Shown in pieces: positions 22,003 to 32,279 of a stretch of 34,213 nucleotides of DNA. Below the pieces are notes generated by a model. That model was not told the origin of the DNA. It saw only the letters and a list, made by a program, of their open reading frames with translations, and did no database searches. How positions within the stretch are numbered: the first letter of the stretch is position 1; every line of letters starts with the position of its first letter. The stretch lies in NCBI GenBank assembly GCA_945897465.1, contig CAMDFK010000028.1:1-34213 (forward strand). Direction: 5' to 3'. This DNA is from Limnohabitans sp. Rim8 (lineage in GTDB: Bacteria; Pseudomonadota; Gammaproteobacteria; Burkholderiales; Burkholderiaceae_C). The position numbers and the translations under genes were made by a program.

Positions 22003-24654
22003 ATGAGCCAAGCCACTTTCACCGTCTCCGACATCCGCAAGACCTTTTTGGACTTTTTTGAGTCCAAAGGGCACACCGTGGTGGCGTCCAGTCCCCTGGT
22101 GCCCGGCAACGACCCCACCCTGATGTTCACCAACTCGGGCATGGTCCAGTTCAAGGACGTGTTTTTGGGCTCGGACAAGCGCTCTTATGTGCGTGCCGCG
22201 TCCGTGCAAGCCTGCCTGCGGGCCGGTGGCAAACACAACGACCTGGAAAACGTGGGCTACACCGCCCGTCACCACACGTTCTTCGAGATGCTGGGCAATT
22301 GGTCTTTTGGCGACTACTTCAAGCGCGAATCGCTCGAATGGGCTTGGGAGCTCTTGACCCAGGTCTACAAGTTGCCCGCCGACAAGCTTTACGCCACGGT
22401 TTACATGGAAGACGACGAGGCCCATGGCATCTGGGAAGGCATTTTTGTCAAAGCCGGCTGGACGCCTGAGCGCATCAAGGCTGAGAACCGCATCATCCGA
22501 ATTGGCGACAACAAGGGCGGCCGCTACAAGTCGGACAACTTCTGGATGATGGCCGACACCGGCCCTTGCGGTCCTTGCTCCGAGATTTTTTACGACCACG
22601 GCGCCCACATTCCCGGCGGCCCTCCTGGCAGCCCCGATGAAGACGGCGACCGCTTCATCGAAATCTGGAACAACGTGTTCATGCAGTTCAACATGGACGA
22701 GACGGGTGCCGTCACGCCGCTGCCTGCGCCTTGCGTGGACACGGGCATGGGTCTGGAGCGTTTGGCAGCCATCTTGCAGCACGTGCACAGCAACTACGAG
22801 ATCGACATTTTTGACGCGCTGATCAAGGCTGCTGCCCGTGAAACCGGCTGCACCGACCTGAACAACAAGTCGCTGCGCGTGATCGCCGACCACATCCGGG
22901 CCACAGCGTTTTTGGTGAGCGATGGCGTGGTGCCGAGCAACGAAGGCCGCGGCTACGTGCAGCGCCGCATCGTGCGCCGTGCGATTCGCCACGGGTATTT
23001 GCTGGGCCAAAAGACCCCGTTCTTCCACAAGCTGGTGCCTGATTTGGTGAAGCTCATGGGCACGGCTTACCCCAACATGGCCGATCAGGCCGAGCGCATT
23101 GCCGACGTTTTGCGTGTGGAAGAAGAGCGTTTCTTCGAGACCCTGCAAAGCGGCATGCAAATTTTGGACGCGGCCCTCGAAGGTGGTGTGAAAGTTCTGC
23201 CCGGCGAAGTGGCTTTCAAGCTGCACGACACCTATGGCTTCCCGCTCGACCTGTCGGCCGATGTCTGCCGTGAGCGCGGCCTGAGCGTAGACGAAGCGGG
23301 TTTTGCCACCGCCATGGAAAAGCAAAAAGCCCAGGCCCGTGCGGCGGGCAAGTTCAAGATGGACAAGGCCCTCGACTATTCGGGCGCTGGCAACGACTTT
23401 GTGGGCTACGACGACCTGACGGCCAACGCCAAAGTGCTGGCCTTGTACGCCGACGGCAATGCCGTGACCGAGCTGAAAGCTGGCCAAGCCGGCGTGGTGG
23501 TGCTGGACACGACCCCGTTTTATGCCGAGTCCGGCGGTCAGGTGGGCGACCAGGGCATGCTGCACAACGCGGGTGGCCAGTTCAATGTGGCCGACACCCT
23601 CAAGATCAAGGCCGATGTGTTTGGCCACCATGGCGAAGTGAAATCTGGCAGCCTGAAACTGGGCGACGCGGTGCAGGCGCATGTGGACATGGACTTGCGC
23701 GCCGCCACCGTACGCAACCACTCAGCCACCCACTTGATGCACAAAGCTCTGCGCGAAGTGCTGGGTAGCCATGTTCAGCAAAAGGGCAGCTTGGTGAATG
23801 CCGAGCGCACACGTTTTGACTTTGCGCACAATGCGCCTGTGTCGGACGGTGAAATCCGCGAAATCGAAGCGCGTGTGAACGCTGAAATTTTGGCCAACGC
23901 CGCGGCACAAGCGCGTGTGATGGACATCGAAAGCGCCCAGAAGACCGGCGCCATGATGCTGTTCGGCGAGAAGTACGGCGAGACCGTTCGCGTGCTCGAC
24001 ATTGGCTCCAGCCGCGAGTTGTGCGGCGGCACCCACGTCAAAGCCACGGGCGACATTGGCCTGTTCAAGATCGTGGGCGAGGGCGGTGTGGCCGCTGGCG
24101 TGCGACGCGTCGAAGCCGTGACCGGGGTGAATGCCCTGGCTTATTTGCAGTCACTCGAAGACACCGTGACCCAAGCTGCAGGCACACTCAAAGCCCAGCC
24201 TGGGGAGCTGAACAACCGCATTGCGCAGGTCCTTGATCAGGTCAAGGCGCTGGAGAAAGAACTGGCAGCTGCCAAAGGCAAGCTGGCTTCGGCCCAAGGT
24301 GACGAGCTGCTGAGCCAAGCGGTGGACGTCAAGGGCATCAAGCTGCTGGTGGCAGCGCTGGATGGAGCCGACGCCAAGACCCTGCGCGACACCATGGACA
24401 AGCTCAAGGACAAGATGAAAACCGCCGTGATCGTGCTCACGGCTGTCGACGGCGACAAGGTGCAGATTGCCGCAGGCGTGACGGCCGACACCACTGGCAA
24501 AGTCAAAGCGGGCGATTTGGCCAGCTTTGTGGCGGGCCAAGTGGGCGGCAAAGGCGGCGGCAAGCCCGACATGGCCATGGCCGGGGGCACCAACCCTGCA
24601 GCTCTGCCCGCTGCGATGGCCAGCGTGCAGGCTTGGGTGACCGAGCGGGTTTGA
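22003..24654 (+). CDS. alaS: Alanyl-tRNA synthetase
   Basis: Charges tRNA-Ala and edits mischarged Ser/Gly-tRNA-Ala. The 883-aa product has the class II catalytic core at the N-terminus ([21 protein letters not shown], then [14 protein letters not shown] and [10 protein letters not shown]). The editing domain has the zinc-binding set NHSATHLMH (about residue 573) and CGGTHV (about 674). A C-terminal C-Ala domain ends in the Gly-rich [18 protein letters not shown]. The ATG at 22003 gives the family N-terminus [24 protein letters not shown]. It diverges from the PIN toxin-antitoxin pair. Confidence 0.98.
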   Translation: MSQATFTVSDIRKTFLDFFESKGHTVVASSPLVPGNDPTLMFTNSGMVQFKDVFLGSDKRSYVRAASVQACLRAGGKHNDLENVGYTARHHTFFEMLGNWSFGDYFKRESLEWAWELLTQVYKLPADKLYATVYMEDDEAHGIWEGIFVKAGWTPERIKAENRIIRIGDNKGGRYKSDNFWMMADTGPCGPCSEIFYDHGAHIPGGPPGSPDEDGDRFIEIWNNVFMQFNMDETGAVTPLPAPCVDTGMGLERLAAILQHVHSNYEIDIFDALIKAAARETGCTDLNNKSLRVIADHIRATAFLVSDGVVPSNEGRGYVQRRIVRRAIRHGYLLGQKTPFFHKLVPDLVKLMGTAYPNMADQAERIADVLRVEEERFFETLQSGMQILDAALEGGVKVLPGEVAFKLHDTYGFPLDLSADVCRERGLSVDEAGFATAMEKQKAQARAAGKFKMDKALDYSGAGNDFVGYDDLTANAKVLALYADGNAVTELKAGQAGVVVLDTTPFYAESGGQVGDQGMLHNAGGQFNVADTLKIKADVFGHHGEVKSGSLKLGDAVQAHVDMDLRAATVRNHSATHLMHKALREVLGSHVQQKGSLVNAERTRFDFAHNAPVSDGEIREIEARVNAEILANAAAQARVMDIESAQKTGAMMLFGEKYGETVRVLDIGSSRELCGGTHVKATGDIGLFKIVGEGGVAAGVRRVEAVTGVNALAYLQSLEDTVTQAAGTLKAQPGELNNRIAQVLDQVKALEKELAAAKGKLASAQGDELLSQAVDVKGIKLLVAALDGADAKTLRDTMDKLKDKMKTAVIVLTAVDGDKVQIAAGVTADTTGKVKAGDLASFVAGQVGGKGGGKPDMAMAGGTNPAALPAAMASVQAWVTERV

Positions 24655-24697
24655 AACTGAATTTTCGAGCGCAGGCCTCCAACCGGCAGGCCATCTT

Positions 24698-25897
24698 TCA
24701 GGCCGCTGGGTGATTTGAAAAATAGTCCATGATGGCCTGCACGCCGCTGCCTTGCAGCGCCACGCCTGAGAGCTTGAGGCCCATTTCGCAGCCCGCTACC
24801 GTGGCTATCAAGGTCAGGTCGTTGCTGTCTCCCAGGTGGCCAATTCGGAACATGCGGCCCTTGACTTTGCCCAGGCCGGTGCCCAGTGAGCAGTCAAAGC
24901 GTTGGTGGATGACTTTGCGCACCGCATCAGCGTCCACACCCTCGGGGGTCATGACGCCGGTCAGGACGGGCGAGTAGACGGCAGGGTCGGCGCACTGGAT
25001 GGGCAGACCCCAAGCGTTGACTGCCGCACGCACGCCAGCTGCCCAGCGCTGGTGGCGTTCAAAGACTTTGTCCAGGCCCTCGGCCAAAATCATGTCGCAG
25101 GCCTCACTCAGGCCGTAGAGCAAGTTGGTGTTGGGGGTGGACGGCCAATATCCGTTTTTGTTCATCTCAATCATCTCGCCCCAAGCCCAGTAGCTGCGGG
25201 GCATGCCGCCTTTTTGATTGGCTTCGATGGCGCGAGGTGACAGGGCGTTGAAGCTGATGCCCGGCGGCAGCATCAGGCCTTTTTGCGAGCCGCTGATGGT
25301 CACGTCCACGCCCCATTCGTCGTGGCGGTAGTCGGCGCTGGCCAGGCCAGAAATCGTGTCGACCAAGAGCAAGGCCGGGTGTTTGGCGGCGTCGATCGCG
25401 CGGCGCACGGCGGCGATGTCGCTGGTCACGCCGGTCGAGGTTTCGTTGTGTACCACGCACACGGCCTGGATGCTGTGGCCCGTATCGGCCTTCAGGCGCT
25501 GCTCGATCAGGTCGGCCTGCACGCCATGGCGCCAGCCTTCCAGGCCTGGCAGGCTCAAGACTTCAGACTTCAGGCCCAGCTGGTTGGCCAGTTTGTTCCA
25601 CAAAAATGCAAAGTGACCAGTCTCGTACATCAGCACATGGTCGCCAGCTCGTAGCACGTTGCTCAGCGCCGCTTCCCAGGCGCCGGTGCCCGAGGCCGGG
25701 TAGATCATCACCGGGTGGCGAGTTTTGAAAATCTTTTGCACATCGGCCAGGACTTTCAGGCCGAGGGCACCGAACTCGGGGCCGCGGTGGTCGATGGTGG
25801 GTGAGCTGATGGCGCGCAAGATGCGGTCGGGCACCGGAGACGGACCGGGAATTTGCAGGAAGTGGCGGCCGGTGGGGTGGAAGTTGGTGGTGAGCAT
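24698..25897 (-). CDS. Alanine/serine--glyoxylate aminotransferase
   Basis: Class V PLP aminotransferase of 399 aa that transfers an amino group from alanine or serine to glyoxylate, giving glycine. N-terminal IPGPSPVPDRIL and YPASGTGAWEAALSNVL are family signatures; the PLP lysine is Lys206 in VTISGSQKGLMLPPG, with Asp180 in LLLVDTISGLAS. FRIGHLGDSNDL near the C-terminus is typical of the bacterial serine-glyoxylate type. Which amino donor is used cannot be read from sequence. It is divergent from a GntR regulator and an FAD/Fe-S dehydrogenase, which suggests a glycolate/glyoxylate pathway unit. Confidence 0.9.
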   Translation of the reverse strand: MLTTNFHPTGRHFLQIPGPSPVPDRILRAISSPTIDHRGPEFGALGLKVLADVQKIFKTRHPVMIYPASGTGAWEAALSNVLRAGDHVLMYETGHFAFLWNKLANQLGLKSEVLSLPGLEGWRHGVQADLIEQRLKADTGHSIQAVCVVHNETSTGVTSDIAAVRRAIDAAKHPALLLVDTISGLASADYRHDEWGVDVTISGSQKGLMLPPGISFNALSPRAIEANQKGGMPRSYWAWGEMIEMNKNGYWPSTPNTNLLYGLSEACDMILAEGLDKVFERHQRWAAGVRAAVNAWGLPIQCADPAVYSPVLTGVMTPEGVDADAVRKVIHQRFDCSLGTGLGKVKGRMFRIGHLGDSNDLTLIATVAGCEMGLKLSGVALQGSGVQAIMDYFSNHPAA

Positions 25898-25927
25898 GGG
25901 TTGTACAGTACTTTGGAATGATTTGAT

Positions 25928-25941
25928 TTTTGTATACAAAA
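25928..25941. promoter_or_regulatory. GntR-type operator palindrome
   Basis: TTTTGTATACAAAA is a perfect 14-nt palindrome in the 114-bp gap between the divergent aminotransferase and GntR genes. FCD-type GntR regulators commonly bind palindromes with a TTGTATACAA-like core, so the adjacent regulator is the likely ligand. A second short palindrome GTAC-A-GTAC lies at 25903-25911, and TAAAAT at 25966-25971 is a candidate -10 box for the regulator. Confidence 0.6.
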
Positions 25942-26011
25942 TACATTTGTCAAGGGTGTTCATCGTAAAATGAAGACAAGAAAGCAGTTTTTTTGAATTC
26001 AAAAAAAGACC

Positions 26012-26749
26012 ATGGCCACAGACACATTTTCTGTTCAACAGTCCATTCCACGCCCCGTCTTGCACGAACAAGTTGCGCAGCGACTGCGCCAGATGTTGGT
26101 GGAAGGCCTGATCCCGCCCGGCGGCAAACTCAACGAGCGGACCCTGTGCGAAGAGCTGAGCATCTCGCGCACGCCGCTGCGCGAGGCCATCAAAATGCTG
26201 GCGGCCGAGGGCTTGGTGGAGCTCTTGCCCAACCGGGGCTCGGTGGCGGTGCAACTGAGCGAGGCCGATGTGCGCCACACCTTTGAGGTGATGGCCGGGC
26301 TGGAGGGGCTGTCGGGCGAGCTCGCCGCGCAGCGCGTGACCGAGGCCGAACTCAATGAAATCAAGGCCTTGCATTACGAGATGCTGGCCGCTTACACCCG
26401 GCGCGACCTGTCGGCCTATTACCAAATCAATGCGGCGATTCACCGCAGCTTCAACGCGGCGGCCAAAAACCCGGTGCTGACCGCGACCTACAACCAGGTC
26501 AATGCCCGTTTGCAGGCCTTGCGCTTTCGCTCCAACCAAGACGGTGACAAGTGGCAACGCGCTGTGGACGAGCACATCGCCATGGTGCAAGCGCTGGAAG
26601 CGCGCGACGGCGCAGCCCTGCGCCAAGTGCTGATGCAGCACCTGGACAACAAGCGCAGCGTGGTGATCGAGCAGCTGCGCAGCGCCTCCATTGCCGCCTT
26701 GACCGAGAACAACGTATCGCCATCCCTCACAGAAGGACACGCCCCATGA
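26012..26749 (+). CDS. GntR-family regulator with FCD domain
   Basis: Regulator of 245 aa. An N-terminal winged helix (about residues 15-80) contains LNERTLCEELSISRTPLREAIKMLAAEGLVELLPNRGSVAV, the standard GntR recognition region. The C-terminal FCD domain (about 90-220) has the metal/effector-binding pattern with HRSFNAAAKNPVL and DEHIAMVQALEARD. Effector is unknown; the neighbours suggest glycolate, lactate or glyoxylate. Its stop overlaps the ATG of the downstream dehydrogenase (ATGA, 26746-26749), so the two are translated together, and the upstream palindrome suggests control of both divergent units. Confidence 0.92.
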   Translation: MATDTFSVQQSIPRPVLHEQVAQRLRQMLVEGLIPPGGKLNERTLCEELSISRTPLREAIKMLAAEGLVELLPNRGSVAVQLSEADVRHTFEVMAGLEGLSGELAAQRVTEAELNEIKALHYEMLAAYTRRDLSAYYQINAAIHRSFNAAAKNPVLTATYNQVNARLQALRFRSNQDGDKWQRAVDEHIAMVQALEARDGAALRQVLMQHLDNKRSVVIEQLRSASIAALTENNVSPSLTEGHAP

Positions 26750-29700
26750 ACGCCCCTTTGCTCATCGATTTGTCCAAAGCATCGCCGGACCAAACCTACG
26801 AGAAGGTGGCCAGCAGCAGCAACGAAGTGGCCGCATTGTTGGCCAAACGCCTGCGCCTGCATGCTCGGGGCGAGGTGCTTTTTTCTGCAGCCGATCGGGG
26901 CCGCTACGCCACCGATGCGTCCATTTACCAGGTCATGCCTTTGGGCGTGTTTGTGCCGAAAGACGCCGCCGATGTGCGGCTGGCCATGGACATTTGCCGT
27001 GACTTGGGCGTGCCCATCGTGCCGCGCGGCGGCGGCACCAGCCAGTGTGGACAAACCGTGGGCGCGGGTCTGGTGATTGACCACGCCAAACACATGCGCA
27101 AGATCATGTCGGTCGATGCCGAGCAGCGCACCGCCAACGTGGAGCCGGGCTTGGTGCTGGACCACCTGAACGCGGCCCTCAAAACCCATGGCCTGTGGTA
27201 CCCGGTGGACGTGTCCACCAGCGCCCAAGCCACCTTGGGGGGCATGGCGGGCAACAACTCTTGCGGCAGCCGCTCGATCGCCTACGGCAACATGGTGCAC
27301 AACGTGCTGGGGGCTGAGGCTTGGTTGGCCGATGGCAGTTTGCTGGAATTTGGCGCGTATGAACAAGCCCAAGGCCGGGTTCGCCAAATTGGCGACTTTG
27401 TGCGCGACTTGGCGCAGCAACACGCCAGCGAAATCGATGCCCACTGGCCCAAAGTGATGCGCCGCGTGGCGGGTTACAACCTGGACATTTTCCGCAACCA
27501 AAACGAGCGGCCCTACACGGCCGACGGCTCGGTCAACCTGGCCCATTTGCTCATTGGCAGCGAGGGCACGCTGGCGCTGACCCGCTCGCTCACCCTGCGC
27601 CTGGCCGAGTTGCCCCGGGCCAAGGTGCTGGGCGTGGTGAATTTCCCGAGCTTTTACCAGGCGATGGACGCGGCGCAGCACATCGTCAAACTGGGGCAGG
27701 ACATGCCGGTGGGGCAGCTGTCGGCGGTCGAGCTGGTGGACCGCACCATGATCGAGCTGTCTTTGCAGAACCCGTCTTTTGCCCCCACCATCCGCACGGC
27801 CTTGTCGCCACACATCAACGGCGGCATGCCCGAAGCGGTGTTGCTGGTGGAATTTTCAGGGCCGAGCAAAGGCGACATCGCGCACAAGATCAAAGAGCTG
27901 GTGGAACTGATGGGCGACTTGGGCCTGCCCGGCAGCGTGGTCGAGATGGTTCAGGATGCGCCGCAGAAAAACCTGTGGGAAGTGCGCAAAGCGGGCCTGA
28001 ACATCATGATGAGCCTGCGTGGCGATGGCAAGCCGGTGAGCTTCATTGAGGACTGCGCGGTGCCGCTGGAGAGCTTGGCCGAATACACCGATGCTTTGAC
28101 TAGCGTGTTTCGCAAACACGGCAGCCGGGGCACTTGGTACGCCCACGCCTCGGTGGGCACTTTGCACGTCCGCCCCATCTTGGACATGCGCCGCGATGGG
28201 GCAGCCAAGATGCGCGCCATTGCCGAAGAGGCGAGCGAACTGGTGCGCCGCTACAAGGGCGCTTTCAGTGGCGAGCATGGCGACGGCCTGTGCCGGGGCG
28301 AGTGGATTGGTTGGCAGTTTGGCCCGCGCATCAGCGAGGCCTTTGCGCAGATCAAACAACAGATGGACCCGCAGCAACTGCTGTGCCCCCAGCGTATCGT
28401 GAACCCGCCCAAAATGGACGACACGTCTTTGATGCGCTTTCCGCCCACCTACAAGGTGGTGCCCATCCAAACCGCGCTCGACTGGCGCGCCTGGGACGTC
28501 CAAAACGACCCCGTGACCGAAAAAACCAGCCCCCCCGGTACAGGCGGAGACCCAGCCCAAGGCCTGGCCAAAGCGGTGGAGATGTGCAACAACAACGGCC
28601 ACTGCCGCAAGTTCGATGCAGGCACCATGTGCCCCAGCTACCGTGTCACTCGTGACGAGCAGCACCTGACACGCGGCCGCGCCAACACCTTGCGCTTGGC
28701 CCTGAGCGGGCAAATCGAGGGCCTGGCGGGCCAAGACGCCTTGTCCAGCCAAGCGGTGCACGACGCGATGGACCTGTGTGTGGGCTGCAAAGGCTGCAAA
28801 CGCGATTGCCCCACAGGGGTGGACATGGCCAAGATGAAGGTCGAGTTTTTGCAGCACTACAAGGCCCAACACGGCCACACGTTGCAAGACAAGGTGGTGG
28901 CTTACCTGCCCGCATACGCGGCGTGGGCCGCCCGCCTGGCCCCGGTGCTCAACCTGCGCAACCGAATACCACTCTTGGCCGCGCTGACCGAAAAGCTGCT
29001 GGGCCTGTCGGCCCAGCGCAGTTTGCCGCAGTGGCAAATGCGGCACTTCTTCAACACCCCGTCAAGCGCTGCACAAGCGACCGCCAGCCGAGAAGAGGTG
29101 TTGGCTGCCGCGCGCGGCGTGGTCTTGTTTGTGGACACCTTCAACGGCTACTTCGAGTCGGCCAACGCGCATGCGGCCGTCAAGGTGCTGAAGGCGGCCG
29201 GATACACGGTGCATGTGGCGACCCAATTGAAAGACGACGGCCAGCACCTGTGCTGCGGCCGAACCTACCTGGCCACGGGCATGGTGGAGCGCGCCCGCGA
29301 AAAAGCCAGCGAAGTCGTGCAAAGCCTGCTGCCTTTTGCAGAGCGCGGTTTGGCCATCGTGGGTCTGGAGCCCTCGTGTTTGCTGACCCTGCGCGACGAG
29401 CTGCTGGTGATGGGTTTGGGCGAGGGCGCTCAAAAAATCGGCCAGCAGGCCTTGTTGTTTGAAGAGTTTTTGGCCCGCGAAGCCCAAGCCGGACAGCTGG
29501 ACGAACTGAAAGCCCAAATCACCCCGGTGGACCGCCCGGTCTTGCTGCACGGTCACTGCCACCAAAAAGCCTTTGACGCGGTCTCACCCGTGATGGAGGT
29601 CTTGCGCTGGATACCAGGGGCCAAGCCGCAGCTGATTGAGAGCAGCTGTTGCGGCATGGCAGGCAGTTTTGGCTACGAGGCCAGCCACTACGAGGTGTCG

Positions 29701-29859
29701 ATGCAAATGGCCGAGCTGAGTTTGTTGCCCGCCGTCCGCGCTCAGCCCGATGCGATCGTGGTGGCCGACGGCACCAGCTGCCGTCACCAAATCCAAGACG
29801 GCGCTCAGCGCGAGGCCGTACACCTGAGCCAGTTGCTGGCGGGATTGTTGCCGGGCTGA
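26746..29859 (+). CDS. FAD-binding and Fe-S-binding oxidoreductase (D-2-hydroxyacid dehydrogenase-like)
   Basis: Single 1037-aa chain joining GlcD-like and GlcF-like parts, like YdiJ. The FAD_binding_4 domain (about residues 60-250) has VPRGGGTSQCGQTVG and GNNSCGSRSIAYGNMVHNV; the FAD-oxidase C-terminal domain (about 290-560) ends with AFSGEHGDGLCRGEW. Ferredoxin-like clusters follow, with CNNNGHCRKFDAGTMCPSY (about 614-632) and CVGCKGCKRDCPTG (about 677-690). Two CCG motifs (CCGRTYLATG about 836, CCGMAGSFG about 968) close the protein. It probably oxidises a D-2-hydroxy acid such as glycolate or D-lactate and passes electrons to quinone. Start fixed by the ATGA overlap with the GntR gene. 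Confidence 0.9.
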   Translation: MNAPLLIDLSKASPDQTYEKVASSSNEVAALLAKRLRLHARGEVLFSAADRGRYATDASIYQVMPLGVFVPKDAADVRLAMDICRDLGVPIVPRGGGTSQCGQTVGAGLVIDHAKHMRKIMSVDAEQRTANVEPGLVLDHLNAALKTHGLWYPVDVSTSAQATLGGMAGNNSCGSRSIAYGNMVHNVLGAEAWLADGSLLEFGAYEQAQGRVRQIGDFVRDLAQQHASEIDAHWPKVMRRVAGYNLDIFRNQNERPYTADGSVNLAHLLIGSEGTLALTRSLTLRLAELPRAKVLGVVNFPSFYQAMDAAQHIVKLGQDMPVGQLSAVELVDRTMIELSLQNPSFAPTIRTALSPHINGGMPEAVLLVEFSGPSKGDIAHKIKELVELMGDLGLPGSVVEMVQDAPQKNLWEVRKAGLNIMMSLRGDGKPVSFIEDCAVPLESLAEYTDALTSVFRKHGSRGTWYAHASVGTLHVRPILDMRRDGAAKMRAIAEEASELVRRYKGAFSGEHGDGLCRGEWIGWQFGPRISEAFAQIKQQMDPQQLLCPQRIVNPPKMDDTSLMRFPPTYKVVPIQTALDWRAWDVQNDPVTEKTSPPGTGGDPAQGLAKAVEMCNNNGHCRKFDAGTMCPSYRVTRDEQHLTRGRANTLRLALSGQIEGLAGQDALSSQAVHDAMDLCVGCKGCKRDCPTGVDMAKMKVEFLQHYKAQHGHTLQDKVVAYLPAYAAWAARLAPVLNLRNRIPLLAALTEKLLGLSAQRSLPQWQMRHFFNTPSSAAQATASREEVLAAARGVVLFVDTFNGYFESANAHAAVKVLKAAGYTVHVATQLKDDGQHLCCGRTYLATGMVERAREKASEVVQSLLPFAERGLAIVGLEPSCLLTLRDELLVMGLGEGAQKIGQQALLFEEFLAREAQAGQLDELKAQITPVDRPVLLHGHCHQKAFDAVSPVMEVLRWIPGAKPQLIESSCCGMAGSFGYEASHYEVSMQMAELSLLPAVRAQPDAIVVADGTSCRHQIQDGAQREAVHLSQLLAGLLPG

Positions 29860-29878
29860 GTCCAGCCAAACAAAAGCT

Positions 29879-30796
29879 TCAAGGCGCACTGAGTGTCAAA
29901 TGCAGTCCGCTGGTCCACGCGCGGGCATAGCCGGTGATGGGGTCGGTGAAGCGCAGCGACTTGGCCAGCAATTGCAAGGGCTGGCCAAAGTCTTCTGGCG
30001 CATCCGGGCCGCGCAGGACGGTGGGGTAAAAGGGGTCGCCTTCGATCGGGATGCCCAAGGCGTTCATCTGCACCCGCAGCTGGTGGCGCTTGCCGCTGAT
30101 GGGCTCCAGCGCGTACAGGGCCCGCTGACCATCGGTGTGCAACAAAGCGATACGGGTTTCGCTGTTGGCAGGGCCCGGCACTTCTTGCGTTCTGAAAAAC
30201 GGCTCGCCCGGCACCAAGCGGCTCGCGTACAACAGCGGCAGCTTCAGTTGCGGCGCATGCGCTGCCACCGCGTGGTAGGTCTTGTGGATCTGGTGGTCGC
30301 GAAACAGGGCGTGGTAGGCGTCACGGTCTTGCAGGCGTTTGCCCAACAACACCAAGCCTGCGGTTTCGCGGTCGATGCGGTGCAACGGCACCAAATCGGC
30401 GCAGCCCGTTTGGCGCTTGAGTTGCACCAACAGGCTTTGCTGCACGTAGTGTCCCGAGGGCGTGACGGGCATGAAGTGCGGTTTGTCCACCACCAGCAAA
30501 TGCGCGTCTTCAAACAAGACCTGCGCCTGAAACGGCAGCACGGGCTCGTCGGCCAGATGGCGGTAGTAATACAGGCGCTGGCCCGGTTGGCAACTTTGGT
30601 CGGGCAGGGCCGCTTGACCGTCTTCGTGCAGCACCAAGCCTTGCGCCAAGCGATCGCTCCATTGTTGGCGGGAAACGCCGGGCATGCGCTGGGCCAAAAA
30701 ATCAAGCAGATGCGGCGCACCTTGCGGCACCGACACCACACTGGCGCTCACCCCGTTGCGCATGGGCAACTGAATGGGATGAACGGATTCGTGCAT
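29879..30796 (-). CDS. RluA-family pseudouridine synthase
   Basis: Product of 305 aa that isomerises uridine to pseudouridine in RNA. The N-terminal part (about residues 25-80) looks like an S4-type RNA-binding segment, and the catalytic domain carries HRIDRETAGLVLL with Asp142. Conserved elements VVDKPHFMPVTPSG and SGKRHQLRVQMNALG follow the RluA family order. The exact rRNA or tRNA target is not evident. One base separates its start from the trmB stop, so they are co-transcribed. Confidence 0.9.
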   Translation of the reverse strand: MHESVHPIQLPMRNGVSASVVSVPQGAPHLLDFLAQRMPGVSRQQWSDRLAQGLVLHEDGQAALPDQSCQPGQRLYYYRHLADEPVLPFQAQVLFEDAHLLVVDKPHFMPVTPSGHYVQQSLLVQLKRQTGCADLVPLHRIDRETAGLVLLGKRLQDRDAYHALFRDHQIHKTYHAVAAHAPQLKLPLLYASRLVPGEPFFRTQEVPGPANSETRIALLHTDGQRALYALEPISGKRHQLRVQMNALGIPIEGDPFYPTVLRGPDAPEDFGQPLQLLAKSLRFTDPITGYARAWTSGLHLTLSAP

Positions 30797-30797
30797 G

Positions 30798-31532
30798 TCA
30801 GACCCGCTGGAACACGAGGTCCCACACGCCGTGGCCGAGTTTCAGGCCCCGGTTTTCAAACTTGGTGAGTGGCCGGTAGTCGGGCTTGGTGGCAAAGCCG
30901 TCTGCCGCATCGCTGGTGTTGGCCAGCAAAGGCTCGGCGCCAATGACTTGCATCATCTGCTCGGCATACGGTTGCCAGTCCGTGGCGCAGTGCAGGTAGC
31001 CGCCGCTTTTGAGGCGCTGGGCGAGTTTGTTGACCAGGGCGGGCTGGATCAAACGGCGCTTGTGGTGCTTGGATTTGTGCCATGGGTCGGGGAAAAAAAT
31101 GTGCACGCCGTCCAAGGTGCCCGGGTTGAGCATGTGGTCAATGACTTCCACCGCGTCATGGCGCAGGATGCGGATGTTATTCAGGTCTTGCTCGCCAATG
31201 CGCTTGAGCAGGGCGCCTACACCGGCCTCGTGCACCTCGCAGCACAAGAAATTGTCATCGGGCCGGACCCGGGCAATGTGCGCTGTGGCTTCGCCCATAC
31301 CAAAGCCGATTTCCAGAATCAGCGGGGCGCTGCGGCCAAAGGCGGCGCTGGCGTCCAGGGCTTGGGGTGCATAGGTCAGTAAATTGGCGGGGCCATACAG
31401 CCCATAGGCCTTGGCCTGGCCGATGGTGGTGCGGCCAGCACGCAAGACATAGCTTTTGATGGTGCGTAAAAATGGGACGTCAGCAGGAATACCTGCTGGC
31501 TTGGGGCCGTCGGTGGGCGCGTTATCAGTCAT
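30798..31532 (-). CDS. trmB: tRNA (guanine-N7-)-methyltransferase
   Basis: Makes m7G46 in the tRNA variable loop using SAM. The 244-aa product contains the SAM-binding [17 protein letters not shown] (about residues 71-87), [13 protein letters not shown], and the family signature [18 protein letters not shown] (about 147-164). The start at 31532 (MTDNAPTDG) is preferred over an upstream in-frame ATG at 31577. It sits between nth and the pseudouridine synthase gene on the same strand, an RNA-modification pair. Confidence 0.95.
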   Translation of the reverse strand: MTDNAPTDGPKPAGIPADVPFLRTIKSYVLRAGRTTIGQAKAYGLYGPANLLTYAPQALDASAAFGRSAPLILEIGFGMGEATAHIARVRPDDNFLCCEVHEAGVGALLKRIGEQDLNNIRILRHDAVEVIDHMLNPGTLDGVHIFFPDPWHKSKHHKRRLIQPALVNKLAQRLKSGGYLHCATDWQPYAEQMMQVIGAEPLLANTSDAADGFATKPDYRPLTKFENRGLKLGHGVWDLVFQRV

Positions 31533-31580
31533 GGGTGGGGATTGTAGGGGGCGCCCTTTGTACGGGCCGCGGCCCACGCC

Positions 31581-32213
31581 TCAGACCGTTTTGGCTTTGA
31601 AGTTACAAAAAGCCGCGACCGAGCACTGAGCACACAAGGGTTTGCGGGCTTGGCACACATAGCGCCCGTGCAGGATCAACCAGTGGTGTGCGTCCACCAA
31701 GTACTGGGCAGGGATGCGTTTGAGCAGTTTGAGCTCGACTTCCAAGGGGGTTTTCCCCGGGGCCAAACCCGTGCGGTTGCCCATGCGAAAAATGTGGGTG
31801 TCCACCGCCATGGTCGCTTCGCCAAAAGCCGAGTTGAGCACCACATTCGCCGTTTTGCGGCCCACGCCGGGCAAGGCCTCGAGGGCCTCTCGCGAGCGCG
31901 GCACTTGGCCGCCGTGTTGTTCGACCAGAATCCGGCAGGTTTCCATCAGGTGTTTGGCTTTGCTGCGGTACAGGCCAATCGTCTTGATGTGATCTTCCAG
32001 CCCCGCCAGACCCAAATCCAAAATCTTTTGTGGCGTGCCCGCGACCGGAAACAGGCGGCGCGTGGCCTTGTTCACGCCCACATCGGTGGCCTGCGCCGAC
32101 AGCAGCACGGCGGCCAGCAGCTCAAACACGCTGGTGTACTCCAACTCGGTCACGGGCATGGGGTTGGCGGCTTGAAGGGTGGCAAAAAAAGATTCGATCT
32201 GTGGGGGTTTCAT
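31581..32213 (-). CDS. nth: Endonuclease III
   Basis: Base-excision repair glycosylase and AP lyase for oxidised pyrimidines. The 210-aa product has the HhH-GPD motif LPGVGRKTANVVLNSAFG with catalytic Lys120 and Asp138 (AVDTHIFRM), and the 4Fe-4S ligands Cys187, Cys194, Cys197 and Cys203, all at E. coli positions. The start at 32213 (MKPPQIESFF) is chosen because it gives normal family length; the frame stays open upstream through the divergent aminotransferase gene, which is an antisense shadow. Divergent from the aminotransferase across 66 bp. Confidence 0.97.
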   Translation of the reverse strand: MKPPQIESFFATLQAANPMPVTELEYTSVFELLAAVLLSAQATDVGVNKATRRLFPVAGTPQKILDLGLAGLEDHIKTIGLYRSKAKHLMETCRILVEQHGGQVPRSREALEALPGVGRKTANVVLNSAFGEATMAVDTHIFRMGNRTGLAPGKTPLEVELKLLKRIPAQYLVDAHHWLILHGRYVCQARKPLCAQCSVAAFCNFKAKTV

Positions 32214-32279
32214 GGGGGTCAAAAGGAGGTGTGCAGAAGTTGGCAAAATGAGGACCAAGACAACACAGGAACATACACC

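Noticed and set aside
24698-26740. 680-codon frame fusing an unknown N-terminus to the aminotransferase
   Set aside because: The extra N-terminal part is antisense to the GntR gene and spans the intergenic operator; the family N-terminus begins at 25897.
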